From: Bimuria novae-zelandiae CBS 107.79
Taxonomy: Eukaryota; Ascomycota; Dothideomycetes; Pleosporales; Didymosphaeriaceae
NCBI GenBank assembly: GCA_010015655.1
Contig: ML976754.1
Coordinates: forward strand, 145,222-209,221
Length of the DNA stretch: 64,000 nucleotides
Direction of reading: 5' to 3'
Numbering within the stretch: position 1 is the stretch's first letter; each line of letters starts with the position of its first letter. The notes beneath the pieces were generated by a model that ran no database searches, was not told the DNA's origin, and worked only from the letters and a program-made list of their open reading frames with translations. This document shows positions 31,597-43,077 of the stretch, piece by piece. The position numbers and the translations under genes were made by a program.

Positions 31597-32349
31597 TCAA
31601 TCCTTGTGATCCTTTTCATCCAATTCCTCAGAGACAGCAATGATGGCGCGGTATATGTAGCCTGAAATAAACCAAGCAGCCACAGCTACGGCGCTGAGAT
31701 ATATGGCCGTGGGTCCCAGGGAGTGGGGCAGAATGTTGAGTATGAATGGGTCGAGGATGATGTCGACGTCCACGGGTGGAGGATACTCCATCAACGTCTT
31801 GTTTGTTGAGTAGTACGACGCTGCAGCCTGGATGCGCAGAAACAGAACGGACTGAGGCGTTGCGGAGCTGTGTTGTAGCTTCTGCAGCGGTGCACTCTGG
31901 CGCTGTTGGCTGTATTCGGCGAGGGAGGACAGCAGCTCTGGGGTATCAAATACTTGGTCTACTGGGAACGTGTCTAGCCAGAAGTCGGTGGGTTGCTGAA
32001 GCCCCCGTTAGCAAACAAACAAACACGCGCAAGTAGCTCATTGAGCTCGACTCACAAACGCTGGCCAGCAGATGCGCACCTCGTACCGGCGTCCGCGCTC
32101 TAGTGAGCGCAGAATGTACCACGACTCCAGGCCACGAGGGGTCTTCTCGGTAGGGAACTGCACTGGTAGCTGTGTCGCAAGGAGGGAGGGCCCAGTCGGC
32201 GTGAGTGTGTCTACATGTAGGTCTTCTAAGCTGGGCCAACCTGGAGGCAGGTGCAACGCAGCAGGCCCGAGGAATACCGTCTTCTCGACGTTGGCATTCA
32301 CCGTCACGACGGCGGCAGAGATGCAGAGCAGCCAGGGACGCGCGCGCAT
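31597..32349 (-). CDS. Predicted secretory-pathway membrane protein, single pass, 230 aa
   Basis: Exons 32349-32056 and 31995-31597; the 60-nt intron has GTGAGT, GCTAAC and TTCAG. MRARPWLLCISAAVVTVNA is a signal peptide, and the lumenal part contains SWYILRSLERGRRYEVRICWPAFQPTDFWL. A hydrophobic segment near the C-terminus (TAIYLSAVAVAAWFISGYIY) is a transmembrane helix, leaving a short acidic/Lys cytosolic tail (EELDEKDHKD). The layout fits a type I ER/Golgi protein, possibly an accessory factor of an ER enzyme. I do not recognise the family with confidence. It diverges from alpha-tubulin. Confidence 0.75.
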
Positions 32350-32665
32350 CTTCGACGGGTGGCGCAGGCAGTAGGAAGGCGGCACTTCATGCTCTCTCGC
32401 AGTGCAGGATAGAAGCGGGGAGCACTGTTGCTGTGAGGTCTTGTAATCGGCAGCTGCCCATGTACGCTAGCCCTGTTGTTTATTATTTTTCGGCTAGGCT
32501 GATACTGGCCCGCGCGCCCTAGATTTATCGGCCCTCTGGACGACAACACCTCCCACTCCACCACCACCACCACCACCACCACCACGACGCCGATTTCCCT
32601 TCCTGTCGACGACCGAGCCGAAGCGTTCCATTGAGATACCCAATTGCTAATTGTTTGCCTTCACC
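32350..32665. promoter_or_regulatory. Divergent promoter, membrane protein / alpha-tubulin, with a CCA microsatellite
   Basis: 316 bp between starts. A (CCA)n run of about nine units lies at 32558-32584, ~80 bp before the tubulin ATG, probably in its 5' UTR. Confidence 0.55.
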
Positions 32666-34382
32666 ATGAGAGAAGTCATCAGCTTGAACGGTACGTCCAT
32701 CTACCCCAAAGCCGCCACACCGCGCTCCCTGACCGCCTTTACACCATGTATCTATCAATGCTGACTTTTTACGCGTCTAGTCGGCCAGGCCGGTTGCCAG
32801 ATTGCCAACTCGTGCTGGGAGGTGAGTTTTCCGCAAGCAGCCTGCCTGCAGCGCGCCTCTCGACCGAGCTCGGATGTTGAGGGGCTGCATGCCACCCACG
32901 TGTGCTGGCAGGACGAAATGCTAACGTGACCAACCAGCTTTACTGCCTCGAGCACGGCATTCAGGTATGTTCACATGTCGACTTGATGCACAGCAGCATG
33001 TATTAACATCCCACCAGCCCGACGGCTACCTCACCGAGGAACGCAAAGCTGAGGAGGAGGACCATGGCTTCAGCACCTTCTTCTCCGAGACGGGTAAGCT
33101 ATGCACTCGAAAAAAAAAACGAGCGACTAGTAATCTAACAACATGCAGGCCAGGGCAAGTACGTTCCTCGCACCATTTACTGCGATCTCGAGCCCAATGT
33201 CGTCGACGAGGTCCGCACCGGCACCTACCGCACCCTGTTCCACCCTGAGCAGATGATCACTGGCAAGGAGGATGCCTCAAACAACTACGCCCGTGGCCAC
33301 TACACCGTCGGAAAGGAGCTCATCGACCGGGTCCTGGACCAGGTCCGCCGCGTTGCCGACAACTGCTCCGGACTGCAGGGCTTCCTCGTTTTCCACTCCT
33401 TCGGCGGTGGAACTGGTTCCGGCTTCGGAGCCCTGTTGATGGAACGCTTGTCGGTCGACTATGGCAAGAAGTGCAAGTTGGAATTCTGCGTCTACCCGGC
33501 GCCCCAGGTCGCCACCTCGGTTGTGGAGCCTTACAACTCCATCCTCACCACCCACACTACCCTGGAGCACTCGGACTGCAGCTTCATGGTCGACAACGAG
33601 GCCATCTACGACATTTGCCGACGCAACTTGGGTATTGAGCGTCCCAACTACGAGAACCTCAACCGTCTCATCGCGCAGGGTATGCCACAATCAACCCTTA
33701 ACCACTCCACATGTGCTAATCGCTTTTAGTTGTCTCCTCCATCACCGCCTCGCTCCGCTTCGACGGCTCCTTGAACGTCGACTTGAACGAGTTCCAGACC
33801 AACTTGGTGCCCTACCCCCGTATCCACTTCCCTCTCGTCGCCTACTCGCCCGTCATCTCCGCCGCAAAAGCCGCCCACGAGGCCAACTCGGTTATGGAAA
33901 TCACCAACGCATGCTTCGAGCCCAACAACCAGATGGTCAAGTGCGACCCGCGCAATGGCAAGTACATGGCCACCTGCCTTCTGTACCGCGGCGACGTCGT
34001 CACCAAGAGCACTCACGACGCCATTGCCCACCTCAAGACCAAGCGCACCATCCAGTTCGTCGACTGGTGCCCCACCGGCTTCAAGGTTGGTATCTGCTAC
34101 CAGCCCCCGCAGACGGTGCCCAACGGCGATTTGGCCAAGGTCAACCGCGCTGTGTGCATGCTCTCCAACACGACCGCCATCGCCGAGGCCTGGAGCGCGC
34201 TTTCGCACAAGTTCGACCTCATGTACTCCAAGCGTGCTTTCGTCCATTGGTACGTTGGTGAGGGTATGGAGGAGGGCGAGTTCTCCGAGGCACGTGAGGA
34301 CTTGGCTGCGCTTGAGCGCGATTACGAAGAGGTAGCTGCCGATAGTCTCGAAGGCGAGGAGGGTGTTGAGGCCGAGTACTAG
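32666..34382 (+). CDS. tubA: Alpha-tubulin
   Basis: Subunit of the microtubule alpha/beta heterodimer; binds non-exchangeable GTP. Exons 32666-32690, 32781-32821, 32938-32964, 33018-33093, 33149-33679 and 33730-34382 give 450 residues, the standard length. Diagnostic: [14 protein letters not shown], the GTP-loop GGGTGSGFG (~residue 142), [15 protein letters not shown] with the Glu that triggers GTP hydrolysis on beta-tubulin, and [26 protein letters not shown]. The tail EGVEAEY keeps the terminal Tyr of alpha-tubulins. The N-terminus is MREVISLN. Three of the five introns fall within the first 45 codons, as is common in ascomycete tubulin genes. Every splice site is GT-AG and in phase. Confidence 0.97.
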
Positions 34383-35606
34383 ATGGTGTAATGGTGCCGT
34401 AATAGGAGCTTGTACATTCAAGGTAGTGTTGCTGAGACTTTGGTCGACCATAAGTACAGCATGCTTTGCCCTGGTGTAGCATTCGTAGCGGTGTTGCTTC
34501 TCCTAGAGGAACACGGTGTTGCGGGGTGAAGCGTTGTTCTTGATAGGTCGTTTAATTCGGTAATCGAAATTGCTTCAAGATTTGAACGTCTGTATCTTCA
34601 TAACTCTTATATTCACGTGAAGTGCGTTCATCTGTTTGGGTATGTCTGGTGTTACACAACATGGGAGGAAAATTGTCAATGTTGAGGCTGCCGTTCTCGT
34701 CCGACAGGGTGGTCGCTTGAGCATGAAGAGAGAACACATGGTACGGTACGCAGGAACGTCCAGTATTAACAATCTACTCAAGATTGCATTTTGTGAGATT
34801 TTCCTTACCGATCCTCTTCGTCTGGTCTTCCCTCTTGGTATATCAGTTCTGTGGGTCTTCGCAACGGCTTACCTACATTATAGAGAGGGTGTGAAAGAGG
34901 GTGAGACAGTATATCTTGTTGCTCAGCGCGACGGCATGAGGTAAGGTGGCCTATGCGTCACGTTCGGGAAGACGTATGGAACGTGGTGCTGGTGTGGTGA
35001 GCGGTTCTAAGTTCAAGGGTGAGTTGGTCTATAATGTAGTTTCTGTATTTGATCAAGTAGTATGCGGGGACTTTGAGGAATATTCGTTAATGTTACTTGC
35101 GGTCTTGAGGTCCAAATTTCTAGGGCTAAAATACCTATGGTATTTGTCATGACGCTTGCCCAGGTGTCGTAAAAGTAGAGCCCACGCTGTTGCGCAGGCG
35201 ATACAACATCCAGGTAAACAATTCATACAAGCGGCCTTACATTCTTCTTGAAGGCGAGTGTAATCTCATTTCCTTGGGGTCGTCTGGCTGAACGAGTTGC
35301 CAGTGTTAGGAGCCGGTAACGTCAAGTAGCAGCGCGAGAGCATTTGCTCACTTCACTTGCTCCACCCGCACCTCACCTTCACTTTTGTTCCAGTCACCCG
35401 AGTCACTCTCGTTGGACCTACATAAACCCCATCCCCGATATGAGCTTTTAGACCCGACTCGACACACGCGTTTCTAACGTCACGAACGCCGACCTCATTC
35501 AGTACAGTGCCCTTCCACAAACCCGCTTCGTGTACAATAACCATCCTACAGCAACCCAAGCCCTGAATCTACTCGAACACCGAGTCTCAGCCCTCCCTCG
35601 CCCACC
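34383..35606. other. Intergenic, 1.2 kb
   Basis: 3' UTR of alpha-tubulin and promoter of the next gene. A 102-codon frame at 34636-34944 has one hydrophobic stretch but no other support. Confidence 0.5.
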
Positions 35607-36506
35607 ATGTCGTCCAACACCCTCCCGGACGTCAGCTCTCGCTCCATCAACGACTCCTCCACTCGCGAGGTCAGCACTACCCGCCAGCCAAACCAGTTCA
35701 GCAACTTCCCTTCCGGTCACATCATGCACGAGATTGGCTCGTACAGCGCTCAGAAGACTGCCGTCGAGGTCTCACCCACCCCTAATGTCGCCTCATCCCC
35801 CAAGCAAACCCCCATCATCCGCAGCTACGCCTGGCCCCCACCCCTAGAGTCCGAGCGAATCGCCACACTCATCTCCAAAGCCCAAGTCGCGCAAAACAGC
35901 CATATCGTATCCACGCGCTCACCAGGTGCAAAGCGCTCCGCACGTCTCAAGTCCTCGCACCACAAGCCTCTCCTTTCCGCTGGCAAAAACCCTTCGTCCC
36001 GCCTCGAGCAGAAGCGCGCAGAACTCGCGGAGAAGAAGGCCGCCGAGGCGGAGAAAGCCAAGAAGTTAGAAGAGGAAAAGGAGAAAGAGCGGAATGTAAG
36101 GGTTACGGCGAAGGCGCTGTTTGTGCAGCTGCTCGAGGCCCTGCCGAGAGAGGCGTTTGCATTGTTACCGGGGGATTTTCAGGAGTTGAAGGATGCGGAG
36201 AAGATGAAGGTGCTGTGTAAGGTACATGTTAGGTTTCGTGAGGAGAATGGGGGTGGAGAGAGTGGGAGGGTGTTGGGGGTAAGTGAGATTGTCGAGAGGA
36301 ATGGTTGAGATTACTTACGTGTGTAGGAGGTCGAGGACGATGAGGAGGAGGAGGAGGAGGAGGAGGAGGAGGAGTCGACGCTGGGCTGTGAGGAAGATGA
36401 GGAGGAGCAGTTCACCAAGGAGGAGTGTGAGAATGGAGCTGGAGAGGGACAGGGCGAGTACGATGGTCCCCGCGTTATCGGTGAGGTCGAGGATCCCTTC
36501 ATGTGA
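35607..36506 (+). CDS. Hypothetical charged protein with poly-Glu tract, 283 aa
   Basis: Exons 35607-36278 and 36327-36506 with a 48-nt GTAAGT...TGTAG intron. The N-terminus is Ser/Thr-rich (MSSNTLPDVSSRS). Next come SYAWPPPLESERIATLISKAQVAQ and a basic segment (SPGAKRSARLKSS), then a highly charged helix (SRLEQKRAELAEKKAAEAEK) running into VTAKALFVQLLEALPREAFALLP. Exon 2 starts with an acidic block coded by an almost pure GAG run. No domain recognised; probably nuclear or cytosolic. Repeat-length variation in the Glu tract is likely between strains (inference). Confidence 0.75.
36341..36373 (+). repeat. GAG microsatellite coding poly-Glu
   Basis: About ten GAG codons in a row at the start of exon 2 of the charged protein. 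Confidence 0.85.
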
Positions 36507-36899
36507 AGCTGCCGTCGCTGAACTAGGATGGGCTGAAGGTTGAGGATTAGGTTGACAATGGGTCTATTTCTCTGGATCAGTTGTTGTTGATTATGATATA
36601 TCGGTCCTCACCCCTTGGGCCGAATATCAGATCCACATGCTGAGGCTAGCTGCCGTCACTGGTCCAGGAGCGCCGGCACATCAGGTGTTGGAACAAATTT
36701 CGTGAAGAGTTTGGTTGGTGGAGTCGTACACATAGCGTAGTATACTGTTTGCCACGCATAAGAAATGATGAAATCCTTTCCATACCTCTTATTTTCTTCC
36801 ACCCCGTCAAGACTCCTGTCGAATGCACAAGAACGTTCAACACGGACACCTTGGCTTCTCGATATGTACCTATTACGGTACTATCATCATACCGTATTT
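36507..36899. other. Intergenic, convergent 3' ends
   Basis: 393 bp holding the 3' UTRs of two facing genes. Nothing else seen. Confidence 0.5.
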
Positions 36900-38805
36900 C
36901 TACTCTGCCAACGTCTTCTCTACAACCTTCAATATCTCCATCAACTCCTCATCCTTCATCGACTTACCCATAATCTGCACATGCGCAGGTAACCCCTCTA
37001 TAGCCTTCGCTTCATCTGCTCACAATCAGTCTCGCCTCCCACTATCTCGCACACGACCACTTACACGACGGCTCATACACCGCATCGGCCCTGAAAAACG
37101 GCCTATCCAGTTCCTCCTCCGCCTTCCCATACGGTAAAATCCCACTCGGGTACTGCACACACAACGTCAGTCTCACTATCCCGTTCCTTCTTTTTCCCTC
37201 GTAGGAGTAAAAAAAGGTACACTCACATTCAACAAATTCTGCACCACCGTATACGGCGTCGTCCCATACCCATCATGCTTCACACTCGTCGTACAATTCC
37301 CCGGCATAACCACCGCATCCAACGCCTCTCCCACCATAACACCATGCCACGCCCTCACCACCCTCGCCCTCTCCGCATTCATATCCCACAGCTCATCAAG
37401 ACTCGGTTCCCACCCCCTCAACTCCTCCACCATCGTGGTACCCAAGCTAGGCACAACCGGCTCACCGCCATCCTGGATATACTTTAACGCCGTCTTCCTC
37501 GGATCCAGCATGAAGAACTTCCAAGCTAGGATGTTAGACGCCCATATATCGGGGATCTTGTTATCGAGCAAGACAATTTCGTGGCCGTGGGCGGTTAATT
37601 TCGTAGCGCAGGAGTGTAACGCGCGCGCGATGGGCGGGTGTAAAGGCCTCTCTTTAACCCCCCTCACCAGCCCAAATCGCAACGGCCTCCTGCACGGCTG
37701 AACACCGCGCCACCCCACACCCAAAACCCCCTCATCGTACGCCCAAGTATCCGCACTACAAATCGTACGCATAACAATCTCCACATCCCTCACAACACGC
37801 CCCATAACTCCCGCAACTGGCAGTATCGGACTCGGCGCGCCCAACCGCCCCGGCGCCACACCCCCGCCGAACGGCACGCGGCCAGCAGACGGCTTGAAGC
37901 TGGTTAAACCGCAGCACAGCGCGGGGATGCGGCACGAGCCCGCGACGTCGGTGGCCAGCCCGAGGGGTGAGCCGCGCAGGGCGAGGAGCGCGGCTTCGCC
38001 GCCTGTGGAGCCGCCGGGTGTCATGGAGAGATTGTGTGGGTTGAGCGTGCGGCCGAAGACGTTGTTGTGGGAGTCTGCTGTCATCATTGCTTGTGGTAAA
38101 TTCGTTTTGACGTAGAAGACGGCGCCGTGGTCGTAGAGGAGGTTTACGAGGTTGGAGTTCGTGCGTGCGGGGGGTTTCGACAGAAATGATACATATCCAA
38201 TTGTTGTATGGATGCCTTTGATGTTGAAGGAGTCCTTTAGGGGGTTAGCATTTGATGGGGCGGGTAATGTTTTCAGGGAGCTTCTGGAGGGTTTGGGGGC
38301 TGGGAAGAGGGAGAAAGATGGGTATGGTACTTTTAGACTGATGGGTAGACCGTGCAAAGCACCTATAACTCTTCCATGCTTTGCGAAATACTCATCGCAT
38401 TCCCGCGCCCTCGCCATCGCTTCTTCGAAGAATATTTCTGTCAAGCAGTTCACGCATTGATGCGCTATGGCTGCCCTTTTACAAAATGACGTGACCACTT
38501 CTATGCTCTTTACTTTTCCGCTGCTCATGAGTTCGACCAGCTGAGCTACCTCATTTCAGTATGCGAACGGAGCATGTGTATTGGTGACGCTGCTTACTAG
38601 CGTCATAGTTGGACGTGAGCTCGAGCTCACGAGGTGTCAGGAGCCCGCATGTTGACGGTACATCGAGAACAGAGATGGTGGATGTCTCATTGAATTTGGA
38701 GGTCAGCGATTCGGGCAGCCTCCATTGTACTGGTATCTTGTCATATACGGCTTTTCGTTTTGAAGCAGCGAGGGTTTGCCAGTCTGCAATAGGTAGCTCC
38801 GACAT
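36900..38805 (-). CDS. Amidase signature enzyme (acetamidase-like), 544 aa
   Basis: Hydrolyses carboxamides to acid plus ammonia through a Ser-cisSer-Lys triad. Exons 38805-38598, 38545-38331, 38234-37227, 37152-37065 and 37015-36900. Catalytic residues: Lys141 in LHGLPISLKDSF, cis-Ser217 in PGGSTGGEAALLAL and nucleophile Ser241 in ATDVAGSCRIPA. The usual GGSSGG reads GGSTGG and DIGGS reads DVAGS, both mild changes that keep the triad. The N-terminus (MSELPIADWQTLAASKRKAV...IPVQWRLP) is typical of fungal general amidases. All four introns (49-96 nt) are GT-AG and in phase. The protein looks cytosolic with no signal. Substrate cannot be told. Confidence 0.92.
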
Positions 38806-39551
38806 GGTGGACGAACGGTCTACCCAGTGGTATAATCCAGAATGGACACAAAATGTACCTTTTCGAAGATATTGACCGAAGTATCTGTATGCAGAAGATG
38901 AGTACCGCACAATAGAACTGTTAGGGAATCTTGGAGTTTAGAAGTCATGTAAGATTGTGGAGCTTCGGGGATCCGAAGTAGTTTCCGAGTCGGAATCCGA
39001 GATACGACGTGGGGGCACGACATGTGCTTGCGCGTCAGAGGCGCATGTAAGCGCATCGATAATAAGTTAATCTTCATGATTAGAAGAATAGGCTCGTTCG
39101 GACTAATGTTGAGATTTCATTTGGAGAACCCCGCAGTTCACGAGGCTGTTGTAGATAGAGGCACCCATAAGAAAAAGCTTTGAGTACTAGTGTATGATAT
39201 ATAATGTTTTCGAGACTGGACCTAATCACTGGTTGGCGTTGCAGTAGAATGCGGAAGCAATGCAAGTCTGCATCGTGAAGTATTGGACCATTAAGAGAAC
39301 ATACCCTCCTTCGCCTTTCTTATTGACTTAGACCAACATCTCCAGTTTTTCAGACGTAGCTATTCCTCTTCCGACAAAGACTGGCCAATGAGGACTGTGA
39401 ATCGTGTGCTCAGCCGAAATGTTCCTTCATGGATGGTGCGAAGCCAATGGCAGCGAGAAGCATGATCTTTTCGAATGCATACCGGCGGAAGGCAAACGAT
39501 TGGAAAAGAATGGCTGTTCTGAGCCTGCTCAACCCCCGTAAATGGCTATCC
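38806..39551. other. Intergenic, 0.75 kb
   Basis: Promoter of the amidase and 3' UTR of the gene to its right. Nothing specific. Confidence 0.5.
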
Positions 39552-40325
39552 TCAATCCCGCCGCCTTTTGTGTCTGTCGTAGGGTGACAAGCTTCTGCGA
39601 CGTCGATGCCGCTCTCGTGAACGCGATCGCTCGTCATCCTCCGGTCTCTCCCTCCGCCGATCATGCCTATCATCTCGTCGTCGGTGCTCGCGACTCCTCG
39701 ACCGGTGCCTCCGCCTGTCATCGTCTCTGTCGCCTCTGTCTCTCCGCCTGTCGCGCGACCTCGACTGATCCCTCCTCCTCTCCCTCCTGTCCCTTGAACG
39801 ACTCCGTGACCTGTGCTTACGCTTTCTATCGTGATCTTCATCATCTCTGTGTCTCCGTGACCGATCCTTCTTCTCCCTCTTCTTTTCGTCCTTGTCGCCC
39901 GCCTTTGCTTTCTCATCCAACGCTTTCTGCACGTCGGCCTCATGCGCCTTCTCACCCAGCGGAGTCAGATTCGCATTTGTTGACGCGCGGTCCGGAACAG
40001 GGAGACCCATAGCGCGCAGCATGGCATCTTCCTCTGCTTCCTTGATTTTGCGCTTCTCTTCGGCGAGCTTCTCGGCGGCGGATAACTCTCCCTCCTTGTC
40101 TTTGTCGCCCTTTGCGTACCAATTTAGATCGCGACCTTGTTGCCAGCGGCCCACCGGGGCCATGAGCGAGTGGCCCAGGTAGTTTTCGCGTTGTGTGTCT
40201 TGCTTGACATCTTCCCACTTGAAGTCGGCGCGCCCACCACTGAGGAATGTTAGATTGAGATAAATAAGCTGAAAGATATGTACTTACCGGCTGCCTTCTT
40301 TGCGCACTGTCTGCACGAGGTCCAT
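39552..40325 (-). CDS. MMTAG2-like protein with Arg/Ser/Asp-rich tail
   Basis: Exons 40325-40288 and 40239-39552 (48-nt intron with GTAAGT...CTCAG), 241 residues. The first ~50 residues ([54 protein letters not shown]) are the conserved domain of multiple myeloma tumor-associated protein 2. The middle is charged coiled-coil ([20 protein letters not shown]) and the end is an RS/RD-rich tract ([15 protein letters not shown]), as in splicing-linked proteins. Nuclear, RNA-related role inferred. It diverges from MED6. Confidence 0.88.
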
Positions 40326-40637
40326 GGCCGCGTGTCAGGCAATAAGAGGACGGGTACAGGGTGAAGTGAGGTAATTGGCAGTGCGGAGAGAAAGCGGAGG
40401 TGCCCAAGGCAGCCGGCGCTCACTTCTGGGAGCTTTGACCACTTTTGCGCCCCGCGACTTCCTACTTCTCAACAAAGCCTCTACTTCAGTCTTCCTCTCC
40501 GTCGCAACCTCGACTCAACTGTCACGACGAACAGTAGCCATAGAAAGATACAGTGCAACTTTTCTCTCTACTTGCCAAGCACTACGCGCACCTTCCCTAT
40601 CCAACCGGCTGCGAACAATATAAATCCACCGCCCGCC
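40326..40637. promoter_or_regulatory. Divergent promoter, MMTAG2-like / MED6
   Basis: 312 bp between starts. A pyrimidine-rich stretch precedes the MED6 ATG (40480-40600). Confidence 0.5.
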
Positions 40638-41741
40638 ATGGTTCCCCAACCCGCGCCCGAAGACGAATTATTCTTCGACAATCCCGCAGTGCTCATTAAC
40701 TTGTCTGCGGCCGGCAAGCTCGATACGAACACTATTCTGTGGTACTTCTACAATTCGCCGTGGTTCGACGGCGCGTCCAATAACGCGACACTCCTCAAAC
40801 AAGTCACCGGTACACCACAGCAGGACCTCCTCTTCAGCAACCGAAAAGCTTTCGAGGACCGTCTGCGAACGGATTACTCGTATGGCACCCAATATGTTGT
40901 TACTGCGGAACCCCAGGTCGAGGGGCAGCCGTGGGTGATCCAGCGGCAGGAGAAGAGCATCGACGAGGCGACGGGGCGGACGGGCAAGATCGAGGTCACG
41001 GCGACATACTACACGCAAGGGACGCGCATCGTCATGGCCAAGAGCATGCTGGATGTGCTGCAGGCGCGCATGCTGAGCGTCTCGACGAACCTGCAGGAGC
41101 TCATGGAGCTGTCAAACGAGATGTCGTACTTCACGCCCGCGACCGGCCACACGTACCTCCCGCCGTCCTTCGACCTCGCAAAGGCCAACATGGGCAGTCG
41201 CGCTGAGAGTCGCGCTGGCAGCCGCGCCGGAAGCCCAGTCCCCACCGATGGCGGCGCATCGCAGACGCAGCCTGGCACGCAAGCTGCCACCACCGTCGAC
41301 CCCTACGAGACCTTCTCCGACGCCTTCTTCCTCAACTCGCTCAACCGCACAGAACTCTACTTCGAAGAGTACGTCGACGAGAACCCGCTGCAGGGCGAGC
41401 CCGGCTCGTTCGTGCTCACGCACTCCTGGCGCAACACCGTGTCGCGCCGCGAGGAGGAGAAGAAGCGCGCAGACGAAACCACCGCGAAGCAAGCCGCCGC
41501 GGCGCAGGCGGCTTCGCAACCTACACAGCTCTCCATCTCCACCGCCGGCGTGGGGAGCCAGACGCAAAGCGGGCTCCAGTCCTCTACTTCGACGCCTAAA
41601 CCCGGCACGCCCGCTACCGAATCGTTCTCTCGCAAAGGCAGTGTAGCCAGCTTGCCGAACAAAGGGAAGGAGAAGCGCCGCAAGTCGAAGGGCCCTGGCG
41701 CGCTCGCGAGTCCCGTCACGCCAACCGCGCCGCAGGTGTGA
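40638..41741 (+). CDS. MED6: Mediator complex subunit 6
   Basis: Head-module subunit of Mediator, bridging transcription factors and RNA polymerase II. Intronless, 367 residues from the first in-frame ATG. The conserved N-terminal domain shows LINLSAAGKLDTNTILWYFYNSPWFDGASNN, FEDRLRTDYSYGTQYVVTAEP and, later, ATYYTQGTRIVMAKSMLDVLQARMLS and MSYFTPATGHTYLPP. After that come Ser/Gly repeats (SRAESRAGSRAGSP), an AFFLNSLNRTELYFEEYVDENPL helix and a basic Ser/Pro tail ending APQV. The fungal form is longer than the ~250-residue animal protein because of the disordered C-terminus. Confidence 0.93.
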   Translation: MVPQPAPEDELFFDNPAVLINLSAAGKLDTNTILWYFYNSPWFDGASNNATLLKQVTGTPQQDLLFSNRKAFEDRLRTDYSYGTQYVVTAEPQVEGQPWVIQRQEKSIDEATGRTGKIEVTATYYTQGTRIVMAKSMLDVLQARMLSVSTNLQELMELSNEMSYFTPATGHTYLPPSFDLAKANMGSRAESRAGSRAGSPVPTDGGASQTQPGTQAATTVDPYETFSDAFFLNSLNRTELYFEEYVDENPLQGEPGSFVLTHSWRNTVSRREEEKKRADETTAKQAAAAQAASQPTQLSISTAGVGSQTQSGLQSSTSTPKPGTPATESFSRKGSVASLPNKGKEKRRKSKGPGALASPVTPTAPQV

Positions 41742-43077
41742 GTGGCACACTCACGCTTGTCTCAAGCAGCCTCCTATGACCTGCAGGCTACGTTACACGG
41801 ATATCTCCCTACGTAATACCAAGACCGCAGAGTGGAGGCGATGGTGGAGAGACACTGGCGGTGTTGCACCGCTCGCGTGACACACCCTTCGGATTCCGTC
41901 CTTTGATTAAATGATACCCCTCATGCATTCTTCATTGGCCTTTCCCTTCCTCCGTCTGCATATGCACATGCACATGCGCATGCAGTCGCCAGCCACACCA
42001 CACACTACACCACCCGTTCCCTGGAGAGCTTGTCCCTAGGACGCGAAAACGTGGCTGCGTTGTACTGCATATGGCATGGCGGAGTTGGGATTTGGTGAAG
42101 CCTTTGGCTCCTAGCTTGGATGTGCAAATAGAAGAGCGAGTGTAATTGTACGAATGTCGTATGTATTATTTGAATGATTGATGACTGATGACTGCGTGTC
42201 ATGAAAAGGTCACGAGTGGGTGTGATGTGCGGTGGTGGCTGGTATACCAGCCATCACATGCGGCGGCCTTCACTTTGCGGCTGCGGCTTTTAGAAATGTC
42301 AACTGTCACTGGTGAGACTTGCAGATGGTTGTGGAATCTTGGTTCCAGTGGCGTGCTCAACTTGGAGCACACCATTGTCAATGACACCATTGATGAGGCT
42401 GCGACTTGACTCACGCAGAAGTCATGTCAGGAGCGAGACAGGAAACACTTTACTTGCCCACTTGAACGCGTGTTCCATTACCATGTACCTTTACATTCTA
42501 TAAAACCTTCACACATCACGGCAATTCAAAAGACAGTTTTGAGTGGGTAAATCCGCTCAGGCGGCAATGGCCGTCATCGCAGATACGAGTCTTGACTATC
42601 TAATCATCCCTTGCTCGAATCGAAGTTCGCGCGCAAAAAACACAAAGTAAACGCCCTTTCCCATCGTATCAGATATCAGTTTGTTTCATCCCAAACTTCC
42701 AATCCAACCCCTTCCATATGCAGTTTGCAATGCACCCAAGTAGAGACAAAGGAGAGAGATACCAAAAAGTAGCTTCTTAAAATGATACAGTATACCACAG
42801 GACAAATAGTTGCCTAGGCAAGACTTGTGCTGCCGCGAGAAGCAGAGCGGAAGAGAGACATGATGTTGAAGAAAGGTAAGGGTGGGTATCGGTTTTCGAG
42901 CTGTTGAGAGAGGAGAGGCGAACAAGGAAATGGTATCTCTAGCGCTACAAACTCATGTATGGTAGAAGCTCGATGCATCATAGGGGTCCTCCGGGAAGAT
43001 GGTATGTCGAAAAAGGGTTTTCGGTTTGGTCCCAAATAAAACACAAAAATGAAATCAAGGGATGAAAAGTGTCAAGA
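41742..43077. other. Intergenic, convergent 3' ends, 1.3 kb
   Basis: Holds the 3' UTRs of MED6 and the kinase gene. Contains alternating CATATGCACATG... sequence at 41956-41985 and the palindrome at 42236-42253. No gene supported. Confidence 0.55.
42236..42253. repeat. 18-bp perfect palindrome
   Basis: TGGCTGGTATACCAGCCA equals its own reverse complement, and flanking ATGTG...CACAT extends the symmetry with a gap. Confidence 0.8.

Noticed and set aside
34636..34944. 102-codon frame after alpha-tubulin
   Set aside because: No family, no introns, and it lies in the expected 3' UTR/intergenic space.
36930..38530. Shorter amidase starting at MSSGKVKS
   Set aside because: A 52-nt intron links it in phase to an upstream exon carrying the usual amidase N-terminus.
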